In this document: positions 9,138 to 15,703 of the stretch, in pieces | Numbering within the stretch: the first letter of the stretch is position 1 | Layout: each line of letters starts with the position of its first letter | Origin: DASUPK01 sp963800285 | GTDB taxonomy: Bacteria > Actinomycetota > Thermoleophilia > Solirubrobacterales > 70-9 | NCBI GenBank assembly: GCA_963800285.1 | Contig: CAWDAL010000015.1 | Span: 390,395 to 454,394 of the forward strand | Direction of reading: 5' to 3' | DNA: 64,000 nucleotides | Program-made: the position numbers and the translations under genes | Notes under the pieces: model-generated | What the model was told of the DNA's origin: nothing | Seen by the model: only the letters and a program-made list of their open reading frames with translations | The model's database searches: none

Positions 9138-9409
9138 TCGTCGCCTGACTCGCCGTCGCCGCCCTTGGACGGCCCGGGGACCGTCACCGTCGTCGTCAAC
9201 GGGAGGGTGGTCCTCGTAGTCGGCGTCGTCGTGGTCCTCGGGGGACTCGACTTGGGCAAAGCGGGGGAGAGCTCGCGGCCCGCGGTCGGGGACTCCGAGG
9301 AGATCCCGATGTCTGTGCTCACCGCACGGGTCGCCAGAAAGGCGATCGCGGCCGCCACCAGCAGCCCGAGCAGGGCGAGGAGCGGCCAGCGCAGCGACGA
9401 GGCGCTCAC
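9134..9409 (-). CDS. Single-span membrane protein with Thr/Pro-rich tail
   Basis: 91 residues: an N-terminal hydrophobic helix (about residues 7-28, WPLLALLGLLVAAAIAFLA), then an extracellular low-complexity tail rich in Thr, Pro and Ser, ending GDGESGDD. The GTG start overlaps the kinase stop as GTGA, so it is the third gene of the RR-HK operon. It could be a sensor accessory. Its architecture resembles the Ser/Gly-rich proteins on the other side of the two-component system. Confidence 0.7.
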   Translation of the reverse strand: MSASSLRWPLLALLGLLVAAAIAFLATRAVSTDIGISSESPTAGRELSPALPKSSPPRTTTTPTTRTTLPLTTTVTVPGPSKGGDGESGDD

Positions 9410-10764
9410 CGTGCCTCCTCCACGAAGGTCGTGACCGGCGCTCTGGGCAGTCCCAGTACGGCCCGCACGCCGCCGCCCTCACGGTTCTGGAGCGTCACCG
9501 AGCCGCCCCACTCGCCGGCCAGCTCACGGGCGATCGACAGGCCGAGGCCCGTGCCGTTCGTGCCCGCCCCGGCGCTGCCGCGATGGAAGCGCTCGAAGAC
9601 GGCCTCCTCCTCGCCGGGCTCGAGCCCAGAGCCTCGATCGCGGACCTCGATCTGGGCCGGTCCCGCGACGATCTCGATCTCCGAGCCCCGGGGTGAGTAC
9701 TGGATCGCGTTCTCGATTAGCACGTCCAGGGCGCGCTCGAAGTCGGCGCGCGCGCAGACGCAGTTGCCGGGTTCGCCCGAGCGCGTCAGCGTCAGGCGGA
9801 TGCCCGAATCGCCGGCGGTCTTCCTCCAGCGCTCGGCGATGCGCTCCGTCGCCGTGACCGCGTCGAATTCCTCGACCGGGCTCTCACGCTCTCCCGCGCG
9901 ACTCAGGATGAGCAGCTCGTCGACGATGCCGGACAACCGGTCCACCTCCCGGATGCCGGCGTCCACCCCGGCGGTGCGCTCGTCGCCGGCTGGGAAGGTG
10001 TCCCGCAGCTCCTCGAGCTGGAGCCGGATTCCCGTGAGGGGCGTGCGCAGCTGGTGAGAGGCGTCGGCGACGAACTCCTGCTGGCCGCGCAGCATCCGTG
10101 AGATCCGGGCGGTCATTCGATTGAAGGAGCGGGCGAGGGAGCGCTGCTCACTGCTCCCCTCGATCAGGGCGGTCGTGGCCAGGTCGCCCTCCTCAACTCG
10201 CCGCGCGGCGTCCTCGAGGCGCCGGATCGGCCGGGATGTCTCGCGAGCGATGAGGGCGCCGGCCACGACGCCGAGGGCGAGCACGAGCGCGCCCAGGGCG
10301 GTCAGGCTGAGGATCGCCTTGCGGGTGGCCCGGTGAACCGCGCCCACGCTCTGCGTGACCCGGACGGCCCCGACGATCCGGGTTCCGTGCCGGATCGGCA
10401 CGGCGGTGGCCAGCAGCTCGGTGCCCAGGGTCTGACTGCTGCGGGTCTCCTGGACCGTCCGGCCGCGCAGGGCCGCGGCGATCTCCGGCCGGGACGCGTA
10501 GCTCGAGCCGAGCTCACTGGGCCCGGCGCTGTCGGCGACCACGCGGCCGTCCGCTCCGACGACGATCACCCGTCCTCGCTGGCTCTCGGCGGAGCTCTCG
10601 ACGAGGCGCTGGAGCGTCGTGACCTGGCCAGGGTCGAGCAGCTCCGGAGCGCTGGCGGCCACCAGGTCCGCCTGGTTCCGCGCCTGGGCCCTGACCTCCG
10701 AGTCGACGCGGTCGCCGAGGCTGACTGCGAGCGGAACCCCGAAAGCGATCAGCGCCAGGAGCAA
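9406..10764 (-). CDS. Two-component sensor histidine kinase
   Basis: Membrane sensor that autophosphorylates and drives the OmpR-type regulator encoded just upstream. Visible parts: first transmembrane helix, an extracytoplasmic sensor region of about 130 residues, a second helix (about 155-175), HAMP, H-box ASHQLRTPLTG with the phosphoacceptor His, N-box IENAIQYS, and G-boxes DRGSGLEPGE and GTNGTGLGLS. The TTG at 10764 cuts into helix 1. The frame continues upstream as LRTRLTIAVAY, typical of these kinases, back to an ATA codon at 10806-10804 that overlaps the regulator stop (ATAA) and has GGAG 8 nt away. No ATG, GTG or TTG exists in between, so the start is uncertain. Confidence 0.9.
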   Translation of the reverse strand: MLLALIAFGVPLAVSLGDRVDSEVRAQARNQADLVAASAPELLDPGQVTTLQRLVESSAESQRGRVIVVGADGRVVADSAGPSELGSSYASRPEIAAALRGRTVQETRSSQTLGTELLATAVPIRHGTRIVGAVRVTQSVGAVHRATRKAILSLTALGALVLALGVVAGALIARETSRPIRRLEDAARRVEEGDLATTALIEGSSEQRSLARSFNRMTARISRMLRGQQEFVADASHQLRTPLTGIRLQLEELRDTFPAGDERTAGVDAGIREVDRLSGIVDELLILSRAGERESPVEEFDAVTATERIAERWRKTAGDSGIRLTLTRSGEPGNCVCARADFERALDVLIENAIQYSPRGSEIEIVAGPAQIEVRDRGSGLEPGEEEAVFERFHRGSAGAGTNGTGLGLSIARELAGEWGGSVTLQNREGGGVRAVLGLPRAPVTTFVEEAR

Positions 10765-10802
10765 CAGGTACGCAACTGCGATCGTGAGGCGGGTGCGAAG
10801 GC

Positions 10803-11516
10803 TTATGAAACGGTCTCCGGTTCGATCAGGCGGAAGCCGACGCCCCGCACGGTCTCGATGAAGCGCGGATTCGAGCTGTCGTCACCGAGCTTCTGGCGCA
10901 GCGTCCGAACGTGGACGTCGAGCGTCTTCGTGGAGCCGAACCAGTTGACGTCCCAGACCCGCGACATCAGGTCCTCCCGGGTCACGACCTGGCCGGGGTG
11001 CGCCATCAGCTCCGCGAGCAGGTCGAATTCCTTCCGCGTCACGTCCACGGGCTTCCCGGCGAGCTCCACCGACCTCGGCCCGGGATCGAGCCGAAGCTCC
11101 CCGACCTCCGTCGGTCCCTCGGGGGCCGAGGAGGTGCCCCTGGCGCGGCGCAGCACGGCCCGTATCCGGGAGATCAGCTCACGCGAGCTGAAGGGCTTCA
11201 CCACGTAGTCGTCGGCCCCGAGCTCCAGGCCGAGGACGCGGTCCATCTCCGTTCCGCGTGCGGTCAGCATCACGATCGGGACCTCCGAGCTCTTCCGCAG
11301 CGTCCTGCAGACGTCTGACCCGTCGCCGTCGGGGAGATTGAGGTCGAGCAGGACCAGGTCGGGATCGAACTGCTCCGCGAGCTTCAGCGCCTGGGACGCC
11401 GTCTGGGCGATGACGGGCTCGAAGCCGTTCCGCCGCAGCGCCTTCGAGAAGGGCTCGAAGATCGCGGCCTCATCCTCGACGAAGAGGATCTTCTTGGGGG
11501 GCAACGGCTCGGCCAC
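10803..11516 (-). CDS. OmpR/PhoB-family response regulator
   Basis: 237 residues. Receiver domain: acidic pocket VEDE, phospho-acceptor Asp in LLDLNLPDGDG, the T of MLTARG and the K of VVKPFSS. C-terminal winged helix: VTRKEFDLLAELMAHPGQVVTRE, then TLDVHVRTLRQKL and RGVGFRL. First gene of the RR-HK-membrane protein operon, transcribed divergently from the redox cluster. The tandem box at 11566-11587 lies between the two transcription units, and similar boxes occur twice more inside the cluster, so this protein is the natural candidate regulator. Confidence 0.95.
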   Translation of the reverse strand: MAEPLPPKKILFVEDEAAIFEPFSKALRRNGFEPVIAQTASQALKLAEQFDPDLVLLDLNLPDGDGSDVCRTLRKSSEVPIVMLTARGTEMDRVLGLELGADDYVVKPFSSRELISRIRAVLRRARGTSSAPEGPTEVGELRLDPGPRSVELAGKPVDVTRKEFDLLAELMAHPGQVVTREDLMSRVWDVNWFGSTKTLDVHVRTLRQKLGDDSSNPRFIETVRGVGFRLIEPETVS

Positions 11517-11565
11517 GAGGCCAATGTAACGCCGGCATCCGCCGCCTCCGGGTGACCTCCCGGAT

Positions 11566-11587
11566 CCTTTGCCCTGCCTTTACCTGG
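11566..11587 (+). promoter_or_regulatory. Tandem 11-bp box A (putative response-regulator site)
   Basis: CCTTTGCCCTG directly followed by CCTTTACCTGG, about 73 bp before the first Ser/Gly-rich gene and within the divergent intergenic region of the response regulator. Boxes at 12065 and 14764 have the same layout and similar distance to the next start. Confidence 0.55.
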
Positions 11588-11660
11588 ATTTGTCCAGCCC
11601 ATAAGCAGCCTCGCCCGAGACTCCCGGCGTCCCAGACCTGAGGCAAGGAGCGGATGCGAA

Positions 11661-12062
11661 ATGAACGACTGGAGAACCAGGATCGCCGTGCTGGCGGTCG
11701 TCCTCGGACTCGGTGGCCTCGGCGGTTACGCGATGAGCGCCAACCGCCGCGCCACCGATCCGGCGGCGAGCACGCCGGCGGTCCCCACGACGCAGGTGAT
11801 CAGGCGCACGGTGCACAAGAAGCCGAAGCACAAGCGTTCGGCCGGCAGCAGCCCCGGTGTGACCGCGGCACGCAGCTTGACCAGCGCCCCCGTTTCAAGT
11901 GGATCGAGCGGCTCCTCGTCCTCGAGCCCGCCCGTCTCGACCGGCAGCAGCGGCTCCGGCGGAGGCGGCGGTGCCGTCCATACCGGCAGCAGCGGCTCCG
12001 GCGGCGGCGGCGAGAGCGAGGGCGGCGGCGAGCGCGAGGGCGGCGGCGAGGGCGGCGACTGA
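11661..12062 (+). CDS. Ser/Gly-rich single-span membrane protein, paralog 1
   Basis: 133 residues. One N-terminal hydrophobic segment (RIAVLAVVLGLGGLGGYAM, about residues 6-25), then a basic neck (QVIRRTVHKKPKHKR), then a long Ser/Gly-rich tail. The tail carries three copies of the pattern V-x-[ST]-G-S-S-G-S and ends in Glu/Gly repeats. The N-terminus and neck match the gene at 14866 closely, and the helix matches the gene at 12158. The segment could be an uncleaved anchor or a signal peptide. No domain is recognised. It heads a cluster with haem membrane, ferredoxin and ApbE genes. Confidence 0.75.
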   Translation: MNDWRTRIAVLAVVLGLGGLGGYAMSANRRATDPAASTPAVPTTQVIRRTVHKKPKHKRSAGSSPGVTAARSLTSAPVSSGSSGSSSSSPPVSTGSSGSGGGGGAVHTGSSGSGGGGESEGGGEREGGGEGGD

Positions 12063-12064
12063 GC

Positions 12065-12086
12065 CCTTCCCCTCTCTTTACCCGGG
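12065..12086 (+). promoter_or_regulatory. Tandem 11-bp box B
   Basis: CCTTCCCCTCT followed by CTTTACCCGGG, 71 bp before the start at 12158. The second unit matches the second unit of box A in the TTTACC core. Confidence 0.5.
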
Positions 12087-12157
12087 CTTCTCAGGCCACT
12101 TGATGGCCGGGGCGCACACTGGATCGGCAACTCAGAGAAGTCCGAAGGAGACACCAG

Positions 12158-12406
12158 ATGAGCGCAATCAGAAAGAGAATCGCGGCGGGCGCCGTCGTCC
12201 TGGCCCTCGGTGGCCTCGGCGGCGTCGCCTGGGCGAACAACCCGGCGGCGCAGCACGCGACCCCCGCCGCGATCGTCTCCACCAACCATGGCGGCTCGAC
12301 CACGCGTCCGGTCTCGACCGGCACGAGCGGAGCCGTCGCGACCCCCGCGGTCAACACCCAGCCGTTCCCGGGCGCCACCTCGGTGGGAGGCCGGCGCGAT
12401 GACTAG
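12158..12406 (+). CDS. Small single-span membrane protein, paralog 2 of the Ser/Gly-rich group
   Basis: 82 residues. The N-terminal helix (RIAAGAVVLALGGLGGVAWA) is nearly identical to those encoded at 11661 and 14866. The tail is shorter and contains one PVSTGTSGA copy of the shared motif. It could be exported, with cleavage after AWA. Its start is preceded by AAGGAG. It overlaps the next gene by 8 bp, the same overlap seen between the gene pair at 14866 and 15377, so a two-gene module appears to have been duplicated. Confidence 0.7.
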   Translation: MSAIRKRIAAGAVVLALGGLGGVAWANNPAAQHATPAAIVSTNHGGSTTRPVSTGTSGAVATPAVNTQPFPGATSVGGRRDD

Positions 12407-12635
12407 GCGCCGGCCTTCCGCGTGGCCGACGGTGCTCGGCGCGATCGCGTTGTTCGCGGTCGTCTTCCAGCTGCTGCTCTTCCAGGCGACGCCCGGCGGA
12501 GCCGGCTCGCTGCTGAGCGGCATCTCTCTTGGAGAGAACGAGGGGCTCGGCGACGACGGCGGACCGGCCAAGTCGGTCTCGGCCGCCCCGAGCCATCAGC
12601 AGGCCCCCGCGCCGGTGGTGAGCTCGACCTCATGA
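12399..12635 (+). CDS. Small membrane protein with conserved C-terminal tail (module protein B, copy 1)
   Basis: 78 residues. A basic N-terminus (MTRRRPSAW), one hydrophobic helix (about residues 11-30), and an exported tail ending SHQQAPAPVVSSTS. The paralog at 15377 ends in the same eight residues, PVVSSTS preceded by A, although the tails otherwise differ, suggesting the terminus is functional. It overlaps the preceding gene by 8 bp and the ferric-reductase-like gene by ATGA. No known family. Confidence 0.7.
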   Translation: MTRRRPSAWPTVLGAIALFAVVFQLLLFQATPGGAGSLLSGISLGENEGLGDDGGPAKSVSAAPSHQQAPAPVVSSTS

Positions 12636-13315
12636 CCGCGACGAGTCAGACACTCGCCCAGCACGGCTGGTGGCTGGCCAGCCGCGCCTCCGGAGTGGTG
12701 GCGCTGGCGCTGGTCACGATCTCGGTCGGGATCGGCCTGGCGATGGCGGGCAAGCTCGCCCGCAAGCCCGGCGCGAACCGCAAGCTGATCGCCATCCACG
12801 AGCAGACCGCTCTCGCCGGCCTCGTTGCGATCGCCGTGCACGGTCTGACCCTGCTCGGTGACCCGTGGCTGAACCCGGGCCTCTCGGGGATCGTCGTGCC
12901 GTTCACGATGGCCTACAAGTCGCTCTTCACGGGCCTCGGCATCCTCGGCGGCTGGCTGGCGGCGCTGCTCGGACTGAGCTTCTACGTCCGCCGCCGGATC
13001 GGCCCCGCCTTCTGGCGCAAGGCCCACCGGGCGACGATCGTCGTCTACGTCCTGGGCGTCATCCACACGCTGGGCGCCGGTACGGACGCGTCGAGCCCGT
13101 GGCTCTACTGGCCGATCGCGATCACGGCTCCCGCCATCGGCGCGATGTTCGTGGCGCGTGTCGCACACGGCATTCGCAAGGGACGCGAGCGCAAGCGCGC
13201 CGCCGAGGAGCGGCGCCGCGAGAAACGGCGGGAGCGACGTCGGGAGCAGCTCACCCCGCCCGCTCCCCGGCCCCGCCCGGCGCTGACCGGCGCCGTCATG
13301 GAGGAGTCCGCATGA
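12632..13315 (+). CDS. Ferric-reductase-like transmembrane haem protein
   Basis: 227 residues with about six transmembrane helices and two His pairs spaced as in bis-haem ferric reductase domains: HEQTALAGLVAIAVH (13 residues between) and HRATIVVYVLGVIH (12 between). It would carry electrons across the membrane through two b haems. There is no fused flavin or NAD domain, only a long basic C-terminus (about residues 185-215), so electrons must come from a separate partner, plausibly the reductase and ferredoxin encoded next. The start overlaps the upstream stop as ATGA. Confidence 0.85.
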   Translation: MTATSQTLAQHGWWLASRASGVVALALVTISVGIGLAMAGKLARKPGANRKLIAIHEQTALAGLVAIAVHGLTLLGDPWLNPGLSGIVVPFTMAYKSLFTGLGILGGWLAALLGLSFYVRRRIGPAFWRKAHRATIVVYVLGVIHTLGAGTDASSPWLYWPIAITAPAIGAMFVARVAHGIRKGRERKRAAEERRREKRRERRREQLTPPAPRPRPALTGAVMEESA

Positions 13316-13329
13316 GGAAAGGAACTGAG

Positions 13330-14517
13330 ATGGAGAACAGAGGAGTCGTGATCGCCGGGGGAGGGCTCGCCGCGCAGCGCTGCGTCGAGACCCTCCGCCG
13401 GCGGGGCTACGAGGGCCCGATCAAGGTGGTCTGCGGCGAGCCGGAGAGACCGTACGACCGGCCTCCGCTCTCGAAGGACCACCTCGAGGGAGGGCTCTCC
13501 GACGAGGAGGTCGCCTTCAGGGCCCCGGGCTGGTACGAGGACAACCAGGTCGAGCTGATGCTCGGCCGCCGGGCAACGAGACTCGATGCGAAGAATCACC
13601 GCCTCGAGCTCGACGACGGCAGCGACCTTGCCTTTGACCAGCTCGTCATCGCCACCGGTGCGGCGGCGCGCAGGCTGCCGCCGCTCGAGGGCTACTCGAA
13701 CGTCCACTACCTCCGCACGCTGGCCGATGCCCGCCGGCTGCGAGGGGAACTCCGCGCCGGCGCCCGCCTGGCGGTCGTGGGCGCGGGCTTCATCGGCCAG
13801 GAGGTCGCCTCCACCGCCCGCAAGTCGGGCGCCGAGGTCACGATCGTCGAAGCGCTGCCCGCCCCTCTCACGGGCGTGCTCGGCGAGGAGGTCGGCCTCT
13901 GGCTGATGAAGATGCACGACGAGGAGGGCGTCGACGTCCGCCTCTCGACCAAGCTCGAGGGTGCGCGAGGAAACGGCTCCGTCGAGGAGCTGGTGCTCTC
14001 CGGCGGCGATCGCCTCGCCTGCGACGCCGTCGTCGTCGGGATCGGCGTTGTCCCGGACGCCGGCTGGCTGAAGGGCAGCGGACTGGAGACGGATGGCGTG
14101 GTCACCGACCACGCCGGCCGCACCTCGCTCCCGGGCGTCTGGGCCGCGGGCGACGTGGCCCGCGCCTTCGACCACCGCCACGGCGAGCACCGCCGCTCGG
14201 AGCACTGGGACGCAGCGGCCCGGCAGGGAATGGCCGCCGCGCGCGCCATCACCGGCGATCAGCCGGATCCCCATCCCCTGCCCAGCTTCTGGAGCGACCA
14301 GTACGGGCTGCGCATCCAGTACTTCGGCCACGCGGAGGAATCCGACGCAGCGCACGTCGAGGGCGAGCCCGGAGACCGCGACTTCGCCGTCGTCTACACG
14401 CACGAAGGACTGCCCGTCGGAGCGCTCGTGATGGGGCGGCCCCGGGCCTTCGCGCGCCTACGCAAGGAGATCGAACGGACTTACGACCAACAGACGAATG
14501 GAAAGGAGCAACGATGA
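13330..14517 (+). CDS. FAD-dependent NAD(P)H ferredoxin reductase
   Basis: 395 residues, pyridine nucleotide-disulfide oxidoreductase fold of the rubredoxin/ferredoxin reductase type. FAD-binding motif VIAGGGLAAQRC at the N-terminus, NAD(P)-binding motif VVGAGFIGQEVA (about residues 150-162), the GVWAAGDVA motif near residue 275, and a C-terminal reductase domain starting HPLPSFWSDQYG. I start at ATG 13330, preceded by AGGAAAGGA, rather than the overlapping ATG at 13312. ATGA overlap with the ferredoxin gene shows that they are partners. Confidence 0.92.
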   Translation: MENRGVVIAGGGLAAQRCVETLRRRGYEGPIKVVCGEPERPYDRPPLSKDHLEGGLSDEEVAFRAPGWYEDNQVELMLGRRATRLDAKNHRLELDDGSDLAFDQLVIATGAAARRLPPLEGYSNVHYLRTLADARRLRGELRAGARLAVVGAGFIGQEVASTARKSGAEVTIVEALPAPLTGVLGEEVGLWLMKMHDEEGVDVRLSTKLEGARGNGSVEELVLSGGDRLACDAVVVGIGVVPDAGWLKGSGLETDGVVTDHAGRTSLPGVWAAGDVARAFDHRHGEHRRSEHWDAAARQGMAAARAITGDQPDPHPLPSFWSDQYGLRIQYFGHAEESDAAHVEGEPGDRDFAVVYTHEGLPVGALVMGRPRAFARLRKEIERTYDQQTNGKEQR

Positions 14518-14720
14518 GCTACATCCCCAAGGTCGACCGCAGCGCCTGCAGCGCGCACGGCGACTGCGTCGACATCGCCCCCGAGGTCTTCGAGCTGGGC
14601 GACACCGCCGAGGTGATCGGCAGCGGTCCGGACAAGAAGATCCTCAAGGCGGCGAAGGCCTGCCCCGCGCTGGCCATAGAGGTGGTCGATTCGGAGACCG
14701 GCGAGGTGGTCTACCCGTGA
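14514..14720 (+). CDS. [3Fe-4S]-type ferredoxin
   Basis: 68 residues. Cysteine pattern CSAHGDC...ACPALAI: the position that would hold the extra ligand of a 4Fe cluster is His, as in the [3Fe-4S] ferredoxins that serve actinobacterial P450s. APEVFEL is also typical. Directly coupled to the reductase gene. No P450 is nearby, so the acceptor here is probably the haem membrane protein at 12632. Confidence 0.92.
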   Translation: MSYIPKVDRSACSAHGDCVDIAPEVFELGDTAEVIGSGPDKKILKAAKACPALAIEVVDSETGEVVYP

Positions 14721-14763
14721 CGGCCGCCGACGGCTCGGCCGAGGCCATCGTGCCCCGGCCGAG

Positions 14764-14785
14764 CCTTTGCCGTTTCTTAACCGGC
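14764..14785 (+). promoter_or_regulatory. Tandem 11-bp box C
   Basis: CCTTTGCCGTT followed by TCTTAACCGGC, 80 bp before the TTG start at 14866. The first unit shares CCTTTGCC with box A. It marks a second promoter within the cluster. Confidence 0.5.
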
Positions 14786-14865
14786 TCGTGGTCGTCCGCT
14801 TACGGGCGCGACCGGACAATGCCGGGGCCCGCTGCCATCGATAGGGGGAAGAAGGACGGAATGCT

Positions 14866-15384
14866 TTGACAGATCTCAGGACGAGAATCGCTGCCTTCAC
14901 CGTCGTTCTCGGGCTCGGTGGGCTCGGCGGATACGCCTTGAGCTCCACACGCAGCCCCGAGCAGCCGGCGAGCACGCTGGCCGGGACCCACGTCATCCGG
15001 CGGACAGTCCATGCCAAGCCCCGCCCCGTGGCGCACGGCAGCGGGCCCGGACGCACCCGATCGCATGCCTCGACGGGAACGAGCGGCAGCGGATACTCCT
15101 CATCTTCATCCTCGCCCGTGTCCACCGGTTCGAGCGGCTCGAGCTCGGGTCGCCACGGTTCCTCGGGCCACTCGCCCGTTCACTCCGGCAGCAGCGGCTC
15201 GGGTCACCACGGCTCCAGCGGCGGGAGCGGCCACGCTCCGGTGAACAGCGGCTCCAGCGGCAGCGCCGGAAGCGGCTCCGGTGGTGGCGGCGGCCCCGTC
15301 GGCACCGGCACCAGCGGCTCGGGCGGCGGCATCGGCGGCGGCGCCGGTGGCGGCGAACAGGACAACGAGGCCCGCGATGACTGA
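14866..15384 (+). CDS. Ser/Gly-rich single-span membrane protein, paralog 3
   Basis: 172 residues, TTG start behind GAAGGA. Helix RIAAFTVVLGLGGLGGYAL and neck HVIRRTVHAKPRP match the protein encoded at 11661. The tail carries five repeats of the pattern [ST]-G-[ST]-S-G-S, four of them preceded by PV, at spacings of about 15-25 residues, with interspersed His (GHHGSSGG). It ends EQDNEARDD. Probably anchored outside the cell. An unstructured scaffold, a wall-spanning linker or a multiply modified protein are all possible; the function is unknown. Confidence 0.75.
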   Translation: MTDLRTRIAAFTVVLGLGGLGGYALSSTRSPEQPASTLAGTHVIRRTVHAKPRPVAHGSGPGRTRSHASTGTSGSGYSSSSSSPVSTGSSGSSSGRHGSSGHSPVHSGSSGSGHHGSSGGSGHAPVNSGSSGSAGSGSGGGGGPVGTGTSGSGGGIGGGAGGGEQDNEARDD

Positions 15385-15703
15385 TCAAGAGACCGCTCGC
15401 AGGGGGAGCGGACAGCCGGCCGCCGCCACTCCCAGGAGGCGGCCGGCTGTCCTGCCAACCGTCCTGGTGGCGCTCGCCTGCTTCGCGGTGGTTTTCGAGT
15501 TTCTCGCGCTGCAGCTCCAGTCCGGGCGGGATCCGGCGCTTGGCAATGCCTCGGCGACCTCGGCTCCGCCGAAGGTCCGGCCGCGGAAGAAGATCATCAT
15601 CACCAAGGTGATTCCCGCCGGAACGTCCGGCCCGGCGGGTCAGACCACCTCGAGCTCGGGCGGCTATTCGGCGCCGGCACCGGTGGTGAGCTCGACGTCA
15701 TGA
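15377..15703 (+). CDS. Small membrane protein with conserved C-terminal tail (module protein B, copy 2)
   Basis: 108 residues. Basic Pro/Arg-rich N-terminus, one helix (PTVLVALACFAVVFEFLAL, about residues 26-45), a basic patch (RPRKKIIITK), then a Ser/Gly tail ending SAPAPVVSSTS. It is paralogous to the protein encoded at 12399: same PTVL-x-A-x-A-FAVVF core and same terminus. It overlaps the upstream gene by 8 bp and apbE by ATGA, so it is co-translated with the flavin transferase. Confidence 0.7.
   Translation: MTDQETARRGSGQPAAATPRRRPAVLPTVLVALACFAVVFEFLALQLQSGRDPALGNASATSAPPKVRPRKKIIITKVIPAGTSGPAGQTTSSSGGYSAPAPVVSSTS

Noticed and set aside
11900..12060. Short GC-rich repeats in the Ser/Gly-rich genes as a CRISPR or VNTR array
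   Set aside because: The repeats are in frame, vary by codon and have no unique spacers; they encode Gly/Ser motifs.
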